A DNA stretch of 64,000 nucleotides from a bacterium c-19 (GCA_009917405.1 QZED01000004.1:1-64000), one strand, 5' to 3'; counted from the first letter of the stretch, positions 36,824 to 45,445 are shown. The notes: generated by a model from the sequence alone, not told the origin. Program-made: numbers and translations.

Positions 36824-37330
36824 ATGGAAGAATTACGAATTGTAAAACACTCAGATCACGGTGATGCAATTATGCAGCAAGAAGTTTGTTTTTATAATGC
36901 TGATTATCATCAAAATAAAAATCAATCAATTTTGGAGCTGAAAAATGCATATGATACGGTAATCATGACTTTAACGACAATGAAAAATTCCGGTTTTCAT
37001 TTATTTCGCGCTCATAAGGGTGTAAGTGTAGAAATTAAAGCGGCACAAGCCTCAGGAAGCTTAACGACAGATGATCATTGTTATGTATGGTCACAGGATG
37101 CGAATTATTGCTTTTATTGTACGAAGCAAGATCAACAACTCACGTTTGTTATGTGCGATCGTAACAGCAGGATAGGGTATATGAAAGAAGATTGCGGCTA
37201 TGTAAAATCACTGATGTACAGTGCGGTATTCTGTGCCTTTTGGTTATGGCTTCGACAACGAGCGGATATCAAGGCTGAAATCGTATATGATGAAACGCAT
37301 TACAATCAATGGATGGATCAATCAATATGA
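36824..37330 (+). CDS. hypothetical protein
   Basis: A 168-residue protein without a recognised family. It has several Cys residues spread over the middle (CYVWSQDANYCFYC, then MCDRN) and a C-terminal Trp-rich helix that could be amphipathic or membrane-associated (VFCAFWLWLRQRAD). AAAGGATG precedes the ATG at 36824. Its stop overlaps the start of the HAD phosphatase gene, so they are likely coupled. Confidence 0.55.
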   Translation: MEELRIVKHSDHGDAIMQQEVCFYNADYHQNKNQSILELKNAYDTVIMTLTTMKNSGFHLFRAHKGVSVEIKAAQASGSLTTDDHCYVWSQDANYCFYCTKQDQQLTFVMCDRNSRIGYMKEDCGYVKSLMYSAVFCAFWLWLRQRADIKAEIVYDETHYNQWMDQSI

Positions 37331-38109
37331 TAACGATAGATCCTAATAAGACATACCTCATTGATTTAGACGGTACGATGTATCGCGGTAATCAAGTAAT
37401 ACCGGAAGCCGTCACCTTTATGCAAATGTTGCAGAAGCATCATGTTAATTATGTATTTGTGACCAATAATGCGACCAGAACCGCAAAACAAAACTTGCAA
37501 CATATGGAAACACTGGGATTTACTAATTTGAAGGAATCAGATTTCTTTACTTCAGCTATGGCGGCTGTCTTGTATATGAAAAAGCACAGCGATGCCCGCT
37601 ACGTGTACGCAATAGGCGAAGCAGGACTCACGGAAGCGATCGCTAAGGGTGGTTATGAGCTTGATGAACAGCGGGCGGAACTGGTATTTGTCGGCTTAAT
37701 GCACAATGCGGATTATTCATTATATTCAAAGGCAGCGCGTATTTTAAGACAAAATCACGCTATTTTAGTCGGTACGAATCAAGATCGCCGCATTCCGGAC
37801 GGGGATGCATTTTCCATCGGCAACGGTGCGATCATAGAAATGCTGAAGTATGCAAGTGAAGCAGAAACTGTCATGATCGGTAAGCCGAATTCGCCGATGA
37901 TGGAAGAGGTCTTATCTTATGTCGGTAAAACCAAGGCGGAGTGTATCATGATCGGTGATAATTTAGAAACCGACATTGCGTTTGCGAAAGATAACGGTTT
38001 ATTCAGTATTATGGTGTGCAGCGGTGTTCATACCAAGAAAGATGCATTAAGCTTTCGGGTTCAGAGTGATGAAGTGATTGCGTCATTAAATGAGCTTTCT
38101 ATAAAATAA
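37327..38109 (+). CDS. HAD-superfamily phosphatase, NagD/phosphoglycolate type
   Basis: A 260-residue class IIA HAD hydrolase. Motif I LIDLDGTMYRGN holds the nucleophile Asp; motif II TNNATR and the C-terminal IGDNLETDIAFAKDNG holds the Mg-binding Asp residues. The inserted cap is of NagD size. Members dephosphorylate small sugar or nucleotide phosphates; the substrate here is unknown. The ATG overlaps the upstream stop (ATGA). Confidence 0.9.
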   Translation: MITIDPNKTYLIDLDGTMYRGNQVIPEAVTFMQMLQKHHVNYVFVTNNATRTAKQNLQHMETLGFTNLKESDFFTSAMAAVLYMKKHSDARYVYAIGEAGLTEAIAKGGYELDEQRAELVFVGLMHNADYSLYSKAARILRQNHAILVGTNQDRRIPDGDAFSIGNGAIIEMLKYASEAETVMIGKPNSPMMEEVLSYVGKTKAECIMIGDNLETDIAFAKDNGLFSIMVCSGVHTKKDALSFRVQSDEVIASLNELSIK

Positions 38110-38168
38110 AAATATGCTGTACATAAAATAATTGCTTGAGTCGTACAATATTAGCGGAGGACTGCGAT

Positions 38169-38726
38169 ATGTCGATTCAAGAATTTTTTATTGTTTGGAA
38201 AGATATAGGTTTAATACTCTATGCGATTTTAAAGGCTTTTTTACCGCTTCCCTCACTCGAAGTTGTATTGGTTCCGATCATGATGGCAAATCCATCCGAC
38301 TGGCTCTTATATTCGATAGAGGGGGCTGTAGGAACATTGATCGGCGGCGGTATCGGATATTGGCTGGCACATCGCTGCGGGCGTAAGGTTTTGGCTCATA
38401 TGGCATCGCAAAGTGATATTGATAAAGGGGAAGAGCTGATGAATCGCTACGGTGTTTGGGCAGTGTTTATCGGCGGAATTACACCTATCCCTGATTTTCT
38501 ACTGGCATACCTTGCCGGATTTACACATATGCGCTTTTCGTTGTTTGCGTTTTGTGATGCGTTTGCCCGCTTATTAAGATCACTGCTTGTCTGTTACAGT
38601 CTGCTGAAGCTTGGGGAAGTAATCAATATCGATTGGTTCGGAACCGTATTTTCATTGGTTATTTTTGCTTGGCTGTTGTTTCGATGGGGAAAGGAAAAGC
38701 TTCGCCTGCGCCGACAAGCTGATTGA
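38169..38726 (+). CDS. DedA/YqaA-family membrane protein
   Basis: A 185-residue protein with four to five membrane helices of the DedA/VTT (SNARE-associated) family. The pattern is an early amphipathic re-entrant region, the segment PLPSLEVVLVP, and a RYGVWAVFIGGITPIPDF stretch with the conserved Pro and Arg. The family is linked to lipid scrambling and envelope homeostasis. The ATG at 38169 has GGAGG upstream. Its last 68 bases overlap the convergent amidotransferase gene. Confidence 0.78.
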   Translation: MSIQEFFIVWKDIGLILYAILKAFLPLPSLEVVLVPIMMANPSDWLLYSIEGAVGTLIGGGIGYWLAHRCGRKVLAHMASQSDIDKGEELMNRYGVWAVFIGGITPIPDFLLAYLAGFTHMRFSLFAFCDAFARLLRSLLVCYSLLKLGEVINIDWFGTVFSLVIFAWLLFRWGKEKLRLRRQAD

Positions 38727-39357
38727 TGAAGTAGGGAATGATTTGATCTTGATTCAGCTTTTCGGGATGCCATTGTACTCCTATGATCGGTAGCTTTTGA
38801 TGATATATTGCTTCAATACGGCCATCTGACGATAAGACTCCGACATGAAGTTGTTCACCTAAATGATCGATACATTGATGATGATAGCTGTTGATCGTCG
38901 CATCTTGTTTTAACAGCTGTGTAAAAATCGTATCGCTCAGCGGTGTGGCACGATGCTCATTCGGTTGTTCCTCATGCGATGCCGTATCAAAATGCTGGCA
39001 CAGAGTACCGTGAAAATACACATTGATCAACTGTAAACCGCGACATATTCCTAAGATCGGTTTGCGCTGCTTTACAAATGCGTCAATGAGTAAAAAATCA
39101 TAATAATCCTGTGGACGCTCATAAAAGTGAACATTCTTATGGCATGCTTGATGAAAATAATGCGGTGCGACATCATATCCGCCGGTAACGAGCAAACCGT
39201 CACAGCTTTCGGCAATCTCATCTGTATAGGAGAAAGACAACGGGCATTCAATTAAAAGGCGATAGGGCTGTAAAGCTGTGATATAGCTTTCATTCACAAA
39301 ATATTTCCATGCATGGTCTATATATTCAATTCTCGGTGTCAGTAACAGTCGTTTCAT
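38659..39357 (-). CDS. class I glutamine amidotransferase-like hydrolase (PuuD-like)
   Basis: A 232-residue peptidase C26-type protein resembling gamma-glutamyl-gamma-aminobutyrate hydrolase. The catalytic Cys is in ILGICRGLQLINVYFHG, and the His-Glu pair is in GVQWHPEKL. It lacks a synthase domain and is therefore a stand-alone gamma-glutamyl hydrolase candidate. The final 22 codons are antisense to the end of the DedA gene. Confidence 0.86.
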   Translation of the reverse strand: MKRLLLTPRIEYIDHAWKYFVNESYITALQPYRLLIECPLSFSYTDEIAESCDGLLVTGGYDVAPHYFHQACHKNVHFYERPQDYYDFLLIDAFVKQRKPILGICRGLQLINVYFHGTLCQHFDTASHEEQPNEHRATPLSDTIFTQLLKQDATINSYHHQCIDHLGEQLHVGVLSSDGRIEAIYHQKLPIIGVQWHPEKLNQDQIIPYFINQLVGAGEAFPFPIETTAKQK

Positions 39358-39551
39358 TATTTCATCTCCGTCTTAATCTATGCGAAGATAACGAATATGG
39401 TTAATTAAATAAATACATGATCTTTAAGATAAAGAGGGGATTCACCACCGTGAAAAGCAGAAATGAACATGCAAGTTGTTAAATTCTGCTCTTAAAATAA
39501 TTGAGGTATTCTTAATTATGCAAAAAAACTAATAAATTTTTTAATATATCA

Positions 39552-39580
39552 TTGACAATACATCATAGTTATTGTATTAT
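39552..39580 (+). promoter_or_regulatory. strong promoter of a candidate small RNA
   Basis: A perfect -35 TTGACA and a -10 TATTAT are separated by exactly 17 bases. No start codon with a ribosome site follows; instead a folded, terminator-closed transcript does. Confidence 0.78.
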
Positions 39581-39586
39581 TATTAC

Positions 39587-39743
39587 AGGTGCTGGGCACC
39601 TCAGGGGCACCCATCCTAGCCTATCTTTTCTTCCCCCACCCATATGGATAGGCCTAGTATCTCCCCCAAATTTTAACCTAATAAAAAAACCGGGTGCCAC
39701 TTGTAAATACAGGTATCGAGATTACTCGATGCCTTTTGTTTTT
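39587..39743 (+). ncRNA. candidate C-rich small regulatory RNA
   Basis: An RNA of about 157 nt is bounded by a strong promoter and an intrinsic terminator. It can fold into a 5' hairpin GGTGC/GCACC (39588-39600), a long-range helix GGCACCC/GGGTGCC (39606-39612 with 39692-39698), and inside it a stem CTAGCCTATC/GATAGGCCTAG (39616-39657). Two C-rich single-stranded stretches result: TTCCCCCACCC in the apical loop and CTCCCCC at 39661-39667. Such C-rich motifs in Gram-positive sRNAs (RsaE/RoxS type) pair with ribosome sites. It does not match SRP, 6S, tmRNA or RNase P cores that I know. Confidence 0.6.
39712..39743 (+). terminator. intrinsic terminator of the candidate small RNA
   Basis: GGTATCGAG/CTCGATGCC (one G-U pair) with loop ATTA is followed by TTTTGTTTTT. 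Confidence 0.82.
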
Positions 39744-39807
39744 ATATTAAATTTATTTTATCTTTTATTCTTTGATTAATAAGAAAAATATTTATGCGGA
39801 AGTAAAC

Positions 39808-39840
39808 AAAAGTGCCAGACAATGAAGTCAAGGCACTTTT
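39808..39840 (-). terminator. terminator of the YhcC-like radical-SAM gene
   Basis: AAAGTGCC/GGCACTTT forms a stem with a 15-base loop and runs of A and T on both sides. It abuts the minus-strand stop codon. Confidence 0.65.
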
Positions 39841-40796
39841 TAAATACCGTTTGCTTGATAAAATTTTCCTTGCCATGTATTACGCTTTACCATTTCTTTA
39901 TCAATATCATTTAACACAATCACTTTTTTACAGGTCCATTGCGGTGCTAATAAATTCTGTTGAACTCCGTCTCCGGTCAAGCGCTGTATGACAAGGTGCG
40001 GCGGAAACAGCTCCAGCTGTCGAATTACAATATCTATATATTGTTCTTTTGTTAACAGCGGGAAGGATTCACGAATATATTGAGCAGCCATTTTCGTACC
40101 TTTCATCAGATGAAGCATATGCAGTTTTACGGCATGAATCGGCAGTGTTGACAACACTCTTGCGCTTTCTAACATCATCGTATCGCTCTCAAAGGGAAGT
40201 CCGTTTATCAAATGCACGCAGATTTTTAAATTGCTGCCTTTTAAGCGCTGAATACAATCAAGAAAATCCGCAAAGCTGTGTCCGCGATTCACCATGCGTG
40301 CAGTCGTATCATGAATGCTTTGCAGTCCTAATTCAATCCAAATATCCTTTTTTTCGCTGCATTCTTGTAACCACGCGATTTTATCATCTTCGAGACAATC
40401 CGCACGTGTTGCGATACATAATGCCTTGACATCTTCAGCCTCAATAAACGGTGTAAAGGTTTGTTTCAATACAGAAAGCGGCGCATAAGTATTCGTATAT
40501 GCTTGAAAATATGCCATGCCTTTGCCGTTTGGCCATTTGCTGCGCATGAGCTGTAATCCCTTTTGGTATTGCGTCATTAAATCATCTTCAACATCTCCGG
40601 CACAATCACCGCTGCCCAATGCCGTACAAAATGTACAGCCGCCGATTCCGCATGTACCGTCACGATTCGGACAGGAAAAATTCGCATTCAATGCGACCTT
40701 AAAAACCTTTTCTTGATAATGTTTTTTCAAATAATAGTTCCATGTATGATAGCGTTTATTATCATCACTGTAATAAAACGGATTTTGTTTTTTCAT
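39840..40796 (-). CDS. radical-SAM protein, YhcC/TIGR01212 family
   Basis: A 318-residue radical S-adenosylmethionine protein. The cluster region NFSCPNRDGTCGIGGCTFC has the longer spacing typical of the YhcC family rather than simple CxxxCxxC, followed by GSGDCAG. Downstream motifs such as YFQAYTNTYAP and ELGLQSIHD are family features. The substrate of YhcC proteins is unknown. The gene is monocistronic. Confidence 0.88.
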   Translation of the reverse strand: MKKQNPFYYSDDNKRYHTWNYYLKKHYQEKVFKVALNANFSCPNRDGTCGIGGCTFCTALGSGDCAGDVEDDLMTQYQKGLQLMRSKWPNGKGMAYFQAYTNTYAPLSVLKQTFTPFIEAEDVKALCIATRADCLEDDKIAWLQECSEKKDIWIELGLQSIHDTTARMVNRGHSFADFLDCIQRLKGSNLKICVHLINGLPFESDTMMLESARVLSTLPIHAVKLHMLHLMKGTKMAAQYIRESFPLLTKEQYIDIVIRQLELFPPHLVIQRLTGDGVQQNLLAPQWTCKKVIVLNDIDKEMVKRNTWQGKFYQANGI

Positions 40797-41185
40797 GAGA
40801 TCACCTATGCTATTGTATCACAGATACACTTTCTTTTAAAACCGTCATCAGATAAATGAAGTATATTTTTCATAAATATATAAATTTTATAAAAAAAAGC
40901 ATTTTGACTGACAGCTTTGTTTATCTGTATGCTTTATAAAAAATAACGCTGTTAAAGAGCCGAAAAAGCGTTATCATTATATGAAAAATCATTAAATATT
41001 TCATTTCTTTTTTAATACTTTTATGAGATAATAATATTACTGTGATTGACTAAAAAAGAAATGCATGTTTGATCATAAACGATAAATACGCATGAAATAA
41101 AATCAGAATACAGATCAATAATCAGCAGCTAAATAATCAATATAAGCAAATAGATTAGAATAAGAAGAATAAAGGAACGATGCGC
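40797..41185. other. AT-rich intergenic region
   Basis: About 390 bases between divergent genes. A TTGACT/TATGCT pair (18-base spacing, near 40904-40932) could drive the metalloprotease gene with a long leader. A weak hairpin AACGCT/AGCGTT follows. Nothing else is apparent. Confidence 0.4.
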
Positions 41186-41863
41186 ATGGAACCGAGAACA
41201 ATACAATGTAAGAAATATCCCATTGCTTATACATTGTTAATAAAAAAGGTAAAAAATATTAATATGAGAATCAATGAAAACGGTGAAATTGTTGTCAGTG
41301 CTAATGCCTTTGTACCGTTGGAGCGCATTGATGAATTCGTTTCTGCTAAGATTGAGTGGATCAGAAAGCATCAACAGGCGCGTCTTTCACAAAGTCAGCG
41401 TGTGTTGTTGTCTGAGCATCAGTTGATGTTGTTCGGAAAGCAATATAAGATTAAATACGTACAGGGTAACTATGAACATGTGACTTATGAGGATGGCATT
41501 GTTCATGTGATCCTGAAAAAGAATTCCGATAAGGAAAAGGTAATCAGACGTTTTTTAGATCGACTGTGTCATGATATATTCCATGATATTGCCGATATTA
41601 CAAGGAATATGTTGGCAGATTATGAGTTGAAGGAGCCGGTGATCAAGGTGCGTATGATGAAAAGTCGTTGGGGCAGCTGTATTCCGCTGAAGCATCAAAT
41701 TACATTGAATAAGCGCTTGATTCATTATCCGATTGAATTTATTGAATATGTTATCCTGCATGAATTTGTGCATTTTATTCAACCGAATCATTCAAAGGCT
41801 TTTTATGCGATTATTGAGAATTATATGCCGGATTATAAAAGAAGAATTCAATTGGCATGTTAA
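41186..41863 (+). CDS. YgjP-like metal-dependent hydrolase (M48-type, WLM/SprT-like)
   Basis: A 225-residue YgjP/DUF45-family protein. The zinc site HEFVH is in VILHEFVHFIQPNHSKAFY, and the preceding RMMKSRWGSC segment is diagnostic. Homologues are presumed metalloproteases; substrate unknown. The ATG at 41186 is 9 bases after AAAGGA; the ATG two codons upstream is only 3 bases away. Confidence 0.87.
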   Translation: MEPRTIQCKKYPIAYTLLIKKVKNINMRINENGEIVVSANAFVPLERIDEFVSAKIEWIRKHQQARLSQSQRVLLSEHQLMLFGKQYKIKYVQGNYEHVTYEDGIVHVILKKNSDKEKVIRRFLDRLCHDIFHDIADITRNMLADYELKEPVIKVRMMKSRWGSCIPLKHQITLNKRLIHYPIEFIEYVILHEFVHFIQPNHSKAFYAIIENYMPDYKRRIQLAC

Positions 41864-41948
41864 ACAAGCAATGTTCACTACTCATTATTTATCAGAAAAG
41901 TGATGCATCAGCTTATAAAAATTATTAAAAATAAGAAAAGGCGCAAAG

Positions 41949-42317
41949 ATGATGGCAAGAAGCTTAAAAAATAAAGAATTGATAAATACGAGACTGGCAG
42001 CGAATTACGGTGGATGGATGTATTGTGATCAATGCAATGAAAATATCGGTTATTTATGTTATTCTACGTATGATCATCTAGAGCTGCATTATCAATGTAA
42101 TTGCGGCAGTAAAGGCAGTGCCGATATAACGTTTGAGGACAGTAAAACGGGCAGTGAATGCGATGATGAAATGATTACGATTAAAAATCGATTCTGTTGT
42201 CCGAAGGATCAAGAGCCGTTGATTACGATTTTGGATAAAAAGGTAATGAGCTATGAAATGAAAATTACCTGTAAGGATTGCGGGAGCATTTATAAAAGGG
42301 TTAAGGTTGGTGAATAG
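41949..42317 (+). CDS. hypothetical zinc-ribbon-like protein
   Basis: A 122-residue protein with four Cys pairs: YCDQCNEN, LCYSTYD with CNCGS, FCCPKD, and TCKDCGS. The pattern suggests one or two zinc ribbons binding nucleic acid or protein, but I do not recognise the family. It lies 85 bases after the metalloprotease gene and may share its transcript. AAAAGG precedes the ATG. Confidence 0.6.
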   Translation: MMARSLKNKELINTRLAANYGGWMYCDQCNENIGYLCYSTYDHLELHYQCNCGSKGSADITFEDSKTGSECDDEMITIKNRFCCPKDQEPLITILDKKVMSYEMKITCKDCGSIYKRVKVGE

Positions 42318-42536
42318 GTAACTTCATGCTTATAGAAATGAAAAAAGAAGGCTCCTTGGGGTTTTAAAAGCATGTGTAAGGGCGCTTCTATAGGATGTGC
42401 CGTCAATCAAATAAAGTATTGCGGTGAAAATTACAATGAGAATAAAGATGACAGTTTATATTCCTTATAAGAGTATGTACTGAATTCTTATTCTCTGTTA
42501 AGATCTTTTGATCTCAATAATCGATGAAATATAAAC

Positions 42537-42584
42537 AGCCGGCAGTTTTGTGAGTAATGAACTCACAGAGCGTCGGTTTTTTTG
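42537..42584 (+). terminator. intrinsic terminator before the HxlR gene
   Basis: A two-part stem, GCCGGC with GTCGGT and TGTGAGT with ACTCACA (loop AATGA), is followed by a run of T. About 220 bases after the zinc-ribbon gene. Between them I see no gene. Confidence 0.75.
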
Positions 42585-42616
42585 TGTAAAATAATGTATA
42601 GCTGTTATACGATTCT

Positions 42617-42949
42617 TTATTGTACATTAAGGTTTTCATCTCCCCATTGTTTTATATTTTTCAAAACAGGAATAAAACTTTTTCCTAGCTCAGTAAGATT
42701 ATATTCCACACGGAGAGGTATTTCTTTGTAATCATAACGACTTATAAAGCCGTCTGCTTCTAATTCCCGAAGCTGCTTTGCTAAACTTGATTCCGTAATG
42801 TCACCGATATGTCTGCGAAGTTCCCCAAAACGGTGTATGTTCTGAAAGGCAATATAATAAATGATTTCGATTTTCCATTTGCCGCCTAAAATCTTTTGTA
42901 CGGTAGAAATTGTTTTGCAGCGCTCAACAGATAATGTACTCTTTTTCAT
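42617..42949 (-). CDS. HxlR-family transcriptional regulator
   Basis: A 110-residue winged-helix regulator of the HxlR/YodB type. The N-terminal Cys11 in SVERCKTI is at the position of the redox-sensing Cys of YodB/HypR, and the GGKWKIEIIYYI and FGELRRHI segments are family hallmarks. The ATG at 42949 is preferred over an unsupported upstream extension. It is divergent from a radical-SAM gene and probably controls it through the palindrome at 43029-43041. Confidence 0.85.
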   Translation of the reverse strand: MKKSTLSVERCKTISTVQKILGGKWKIEIIYYIAFQNIHRFGELRRHIGDITESSLAKQLRELEADGFISRYDYKEIPLRVEYNLTELGKSFIPVLKNIKQWGDENLNVQ

Positions 42950-43028
42950 TTTTACCACTTCTTTCTTAAATAGTATAACATACCTTATCTTAAAAACAAT
43001 GTGCTGTTTCAATATAGATACTATAAAA

Positions 43029-43067
43029 AAGTACAGTACTTGTAAAACAATTATACAAAAGTATAAT
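43029..43067 (+). promoter_or_regulatory. operator palindrome and promoter for the radical-SAM pair
   Basis: AAGTAC-A-GTACTT is a perfect inverted repeat at 43029-43041. It overlaps a -35-like TTGTAA (43040-43045), followed 16 bases later by TATAAT (43062-43067), about 30 bases before the start codon. HxlR bound here would block transcription. A second palindrome, TATACaaaaGTATA, overlaps the -10. Confidence 0.6.
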
Positions 43068-43097
43068 AAGTATAAATTACAGAAAAGGAGAGATTTT

Positions 43098-43997
43098 ATG
43101 CACTATACAGGAACGATTTGGCGGCCGCCGTATGAAGCGGCATCACTTTTGCTGGAAGTAACGGCAGGATGTACGCATCATAAGTGTAAATTTTGCACTT
43201 TGTATCATGATTTACCATTCAAATTCAGAATGTCCCCTCTGGAGAATGTTGAGTGTGATTTAAAGGAAGCTAAAGAGGCATTGAAAGATCGAAACATAGA
43301 ATGTCTTGATCGAGTATTTTTGACAGGAGCTAATCCGTTTGTTTTATCCTATAACAAATTAACTATAATTGGAGAACTGATTCACAAATATCTTCCGTCC
43401 GTGAAAACAATCGGCTCGTTTGCAAGGATTACAGATATTACGTCGAAAACCGATGAGGAGCTCACCGAACTGCGAATTATGGGGTATGACGGTTTGACAA
43501 TCGGTATAGAAACAGGCGATGATGAAGCCTTGCGTTTTATGAACAAGGGATATTCCTCTTTTGACATTGTACAACAATGCAAAAGATTAGATGAAGCGGG
43601 CATTCATTACAGTTTCTTTTATTTGGTCAGTATTTCAGGAGCAGGACGCGGAAAAATCGGAGCAAAATTGACAGCTGATATATGCAATCAGATACACCCT
43701 ACGCTAATTGGGGCAAATATGCTTACAATTTATCCTTATTCCGATCTTTATGCTGAAATTCAACAGGGTAACTGGCAGGAGGAAAGTGAAGTCGAAAAAT
43801 ATAAAGAAATACGAACATTCGTTGAACATCTTCAGATACCTACCACCTTTGCGGCGATGGGAGCTTCCAATGCATATCGATTTCACGGTCAACTGCCGGA
43901 AGACAAGGAAAAAATGATCGCATTTCTCGATGATATTATAGAAAATGTCAGCGAAAAAGAACTTCGGCAGTATAGAAAAAACCTTCATCATTTGTAA
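43098..43997 (+). CDS. radical-SAM protein, first of two paralogues
   Basis: A 299-residue radical-SAM protein. The cluster motif is CTHHKCKFC (CxxxxCxxC), preceded by WRPPYEA. GIETGDDEALRFMNKGY is the later SAM-binding region. I chose the ATG at 43098 with AAAAGGAG upstream; the open frame continues about 79 codons upstream without a ribosome site and overlaps the HxlR gene. Substrate unknown. The next gene is a close paralogue. Confidence 0.85.
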   Translation: MHYTGTIWRPPYEAASLLLEVTAGCTHHKCKFCTLYHDLPFKFRMSPLENVECDLKEAKEALKDRNIECLDRVFLTGANPFVLSYNKLTIIGELIHKYLPSVKTIGSFARITDITSKTDEELTELRIMGYDGLTIGIETGDDEALRFMNKGYSSFDIVQQCKRLDEAGIHYSFFYLVSISGAGRGKIGAKLTADICNQIHPTLIGANMLTIYPYSDLYAEIQQGNWQEESEVEKYKEIRTFVEHLQIPTTFAAMGASNAYRFHGQLPEDKEKMIAFLDDIIENVSEKELRQYRKNLHHL

Positions 43998-44015
43998 AGG
44001 AAAGGAGTAATCATT

Positions 44016-44537
44016 ATGCACTTTTCCGGGAGAACTTGGCGACCGCCGTATGAAGCACATTCAGTTATCATACAAGCTACTTCGGGATGTACTTATAATA
44101 AATGTAAGTTTTGTAACCTATATAAAAACGAGTGTTTCAGAATGTCACCCATTGAGGAATTTGAGGAAGATTTAGCAGAGATTAAACGTTATCAACCCAA
44201 TGCACGAAGAATATTCTGGACGGGAGCGAATCCGTTCGCAATGAGCTATGAAAATTTGAAACTGCGGGCGTTGACAGTAAGGGACTATTTGATTAAATGT
44301 CAAACAATGGCTATGTTTGCAAGTATTCGTGATATAAAAGGTAAAGATGTACGGCAACTTAGAAAATTAAGAGCAATGGGTATTAACGGACTTAGCATCG
44401 GGGTGGAAAGCGGCGATGATGAAACACTTGCTCTTGCCGATAAGGGATATACTTCAAAGGATGTTTTGGAGCAGTGCAGGAAATTGGATGAAGCAGCTAT
44501 TGAATACTATTTTGTTTATATGACAGGACTTGCGGGA
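44016..44537 (+). pseudogene. 5' part of a split radical-SAM paralogue
   Basis: 174 codons closely resembling the upstream gene: MHFSGRTWRPPYEA, the cluster CTYNKCKFC, and GVESGDDETLALADKGY, ending in MTGLAG. Immediately after this glycine the sequence enters the mobile element and meets a stop at 44580-44582. The matching C-terminus resumes at 46950. Joining 44537 to 46950 gives GLAG-NARNSAKLFN in frame. Confidence 0.88.
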
Positions 44538-44625
44538 ATGCTCATGTACGGTAAAGAAGCAGAAACTAAAAATAAGAGATAGACCGCCAGCACCACACTA
44601 TTCCGAACCAAAGACCAAAAGACAA

Positions 44626-44776
44626 GCATTGTGGAAATGTGCATAACAGGCTATGGAATTATGGGTAACTCTATTCACAGCACATGGAAAAGCTAAAGTG
44701 CAGCTTTCCCACGTCCTGCAAACAGAGTTACCCACAATTCCATGAGATAGCCAGTTATACACATTACGCACAATGC
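44626..44776. repeat. 150-bp imperfect palindrome
   Basis: The outer ends GCATTGTG and CACAATGC pair, and the arms continue inward with few mismatches (for example GGTAACTCT with AGAGTTACC, and AAAGCT with AGCTTT near the centre at about 44698). Each arm is about 75 bases. As single-stranded DNA or RNA this forms a very long hairpin. It lies 88 bases inside the left end of the element. Confidence 0.75.
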
Positions 44777-44841
44777 CGACTACTACGAAATTCATATCTG
44801 TTTTATATTAAAAAAATAGAACAATCATTAATTTTTAGGTA

Positions 44842-44890
44842 TTGACTTATATTCAAAAAAGAAATAAAATAGCAATGTTACTAATAGTAA
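44842..44890 (+). promoter_or_regulatory. promoter and operator of the PadR-hydrolase operon
   Basis: TTGACT and TAAAAT are 17 bases apart (44842-44870). A perfect inverted repeat TTACTA-A-TAGTAA at 44878-44890 lies on the expected start site. It is a likely PadR autoregulatory operator. Confidence 0.62.
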
Positions 44891-44905
44891 TATAAAGGAG
44901 GAAAA

Positions 44906-45445
44906 ATGGATAATATTATACTTGGTCTTTTAATTTTAGAAAGTAGAACAATTTATCAGTTAAGGGAGCGAATCAGTAAGGGTATGAACTTAATGTACAG
45001 TAACAGCATGGGTAGCATACAAGCTGCTATTAAAAAACTGTTGAATCATGGGTATATCAGTTATGAAGAAAATATCGAAGACGGAAAATATAAAAAAATT
45101 TATTCTATAACTGATAGTGGAAAACGCTACTTTTTTGAGTGGATAAATACCCCCTTTGATACGCAAAATATGAAAAATCCAGAATTGGTAAAAGTATATT
45201 TTATGGGTCTTTCAGATGAGACACATAGAAAAAATAACATTGAGAAATATTTGTCTTATTTGGCAGAAAGGTATCATATGCTGGAAACTATCTGCGACGA
45301 AGCAAAAAAAATTGAAGTCACAAAAGAAAATAAGGATATTATTTTTTATCAACTTGCAACGGCTCGTTACGGAAAAGATTTTATGAAGTTTAATATAGAA
45401 TGGTATAAAAAACTTATCAAAGATATGGAGGATGAAGAACTATGA
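44906..45445 (+). CDS. PadR-family transcriptional regulator
   Basis: A 179-residue PadR regulator. The N-terminal winged helix (LGLLILESRTIYQLRERI and GSIQAAIKKLLNHGYISYEE) and the longer C-terminal dimerisation helices (about residues 95-175) fit the group of PadR proteins that sense small molecules. AAAGGAGG precedes the ATG. It overlaps the hydrolase gene by 4 bases, so it probably represses a two-gene cargo operon. Base composition is more AT-rich than the sigma-like gene downstream. Confidence 0.88.
   Translation: MDNIILGLLILESRTIYQLRERISKGMNLMYSNSMGSIQAAIKKLLNHGYISYEENIEDGKYKKIYSITDSGKRYFFEWINTPFDTQNMKNPELVKVYFMGLSDETHRKNNIEKYLSYLAERYHMLETICDEAKKIEVTKENKDIIFYQLATARYGKDFMKFNIEWYKKLIKDMEDEEL

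Noticed and set aside
39552-39779. A 75-codon frame across the candidate small RNA
   Set aside because: It begins upstream of the transcript start, has no ribosome site, and runs through the terminator.
42861-43097. N-terminal extension of the first radical-SAM gene
   Set aside because: Overlaps the divergent HxlR gene and its promoter and has no ribosome site; the ATG at 43098 does.
44598-44795. A minus-strand 65-codon frame across the long palindrome
   Set aside because: No ribosome site; it arises from the inverted repeat, and its two halves are mirror images.
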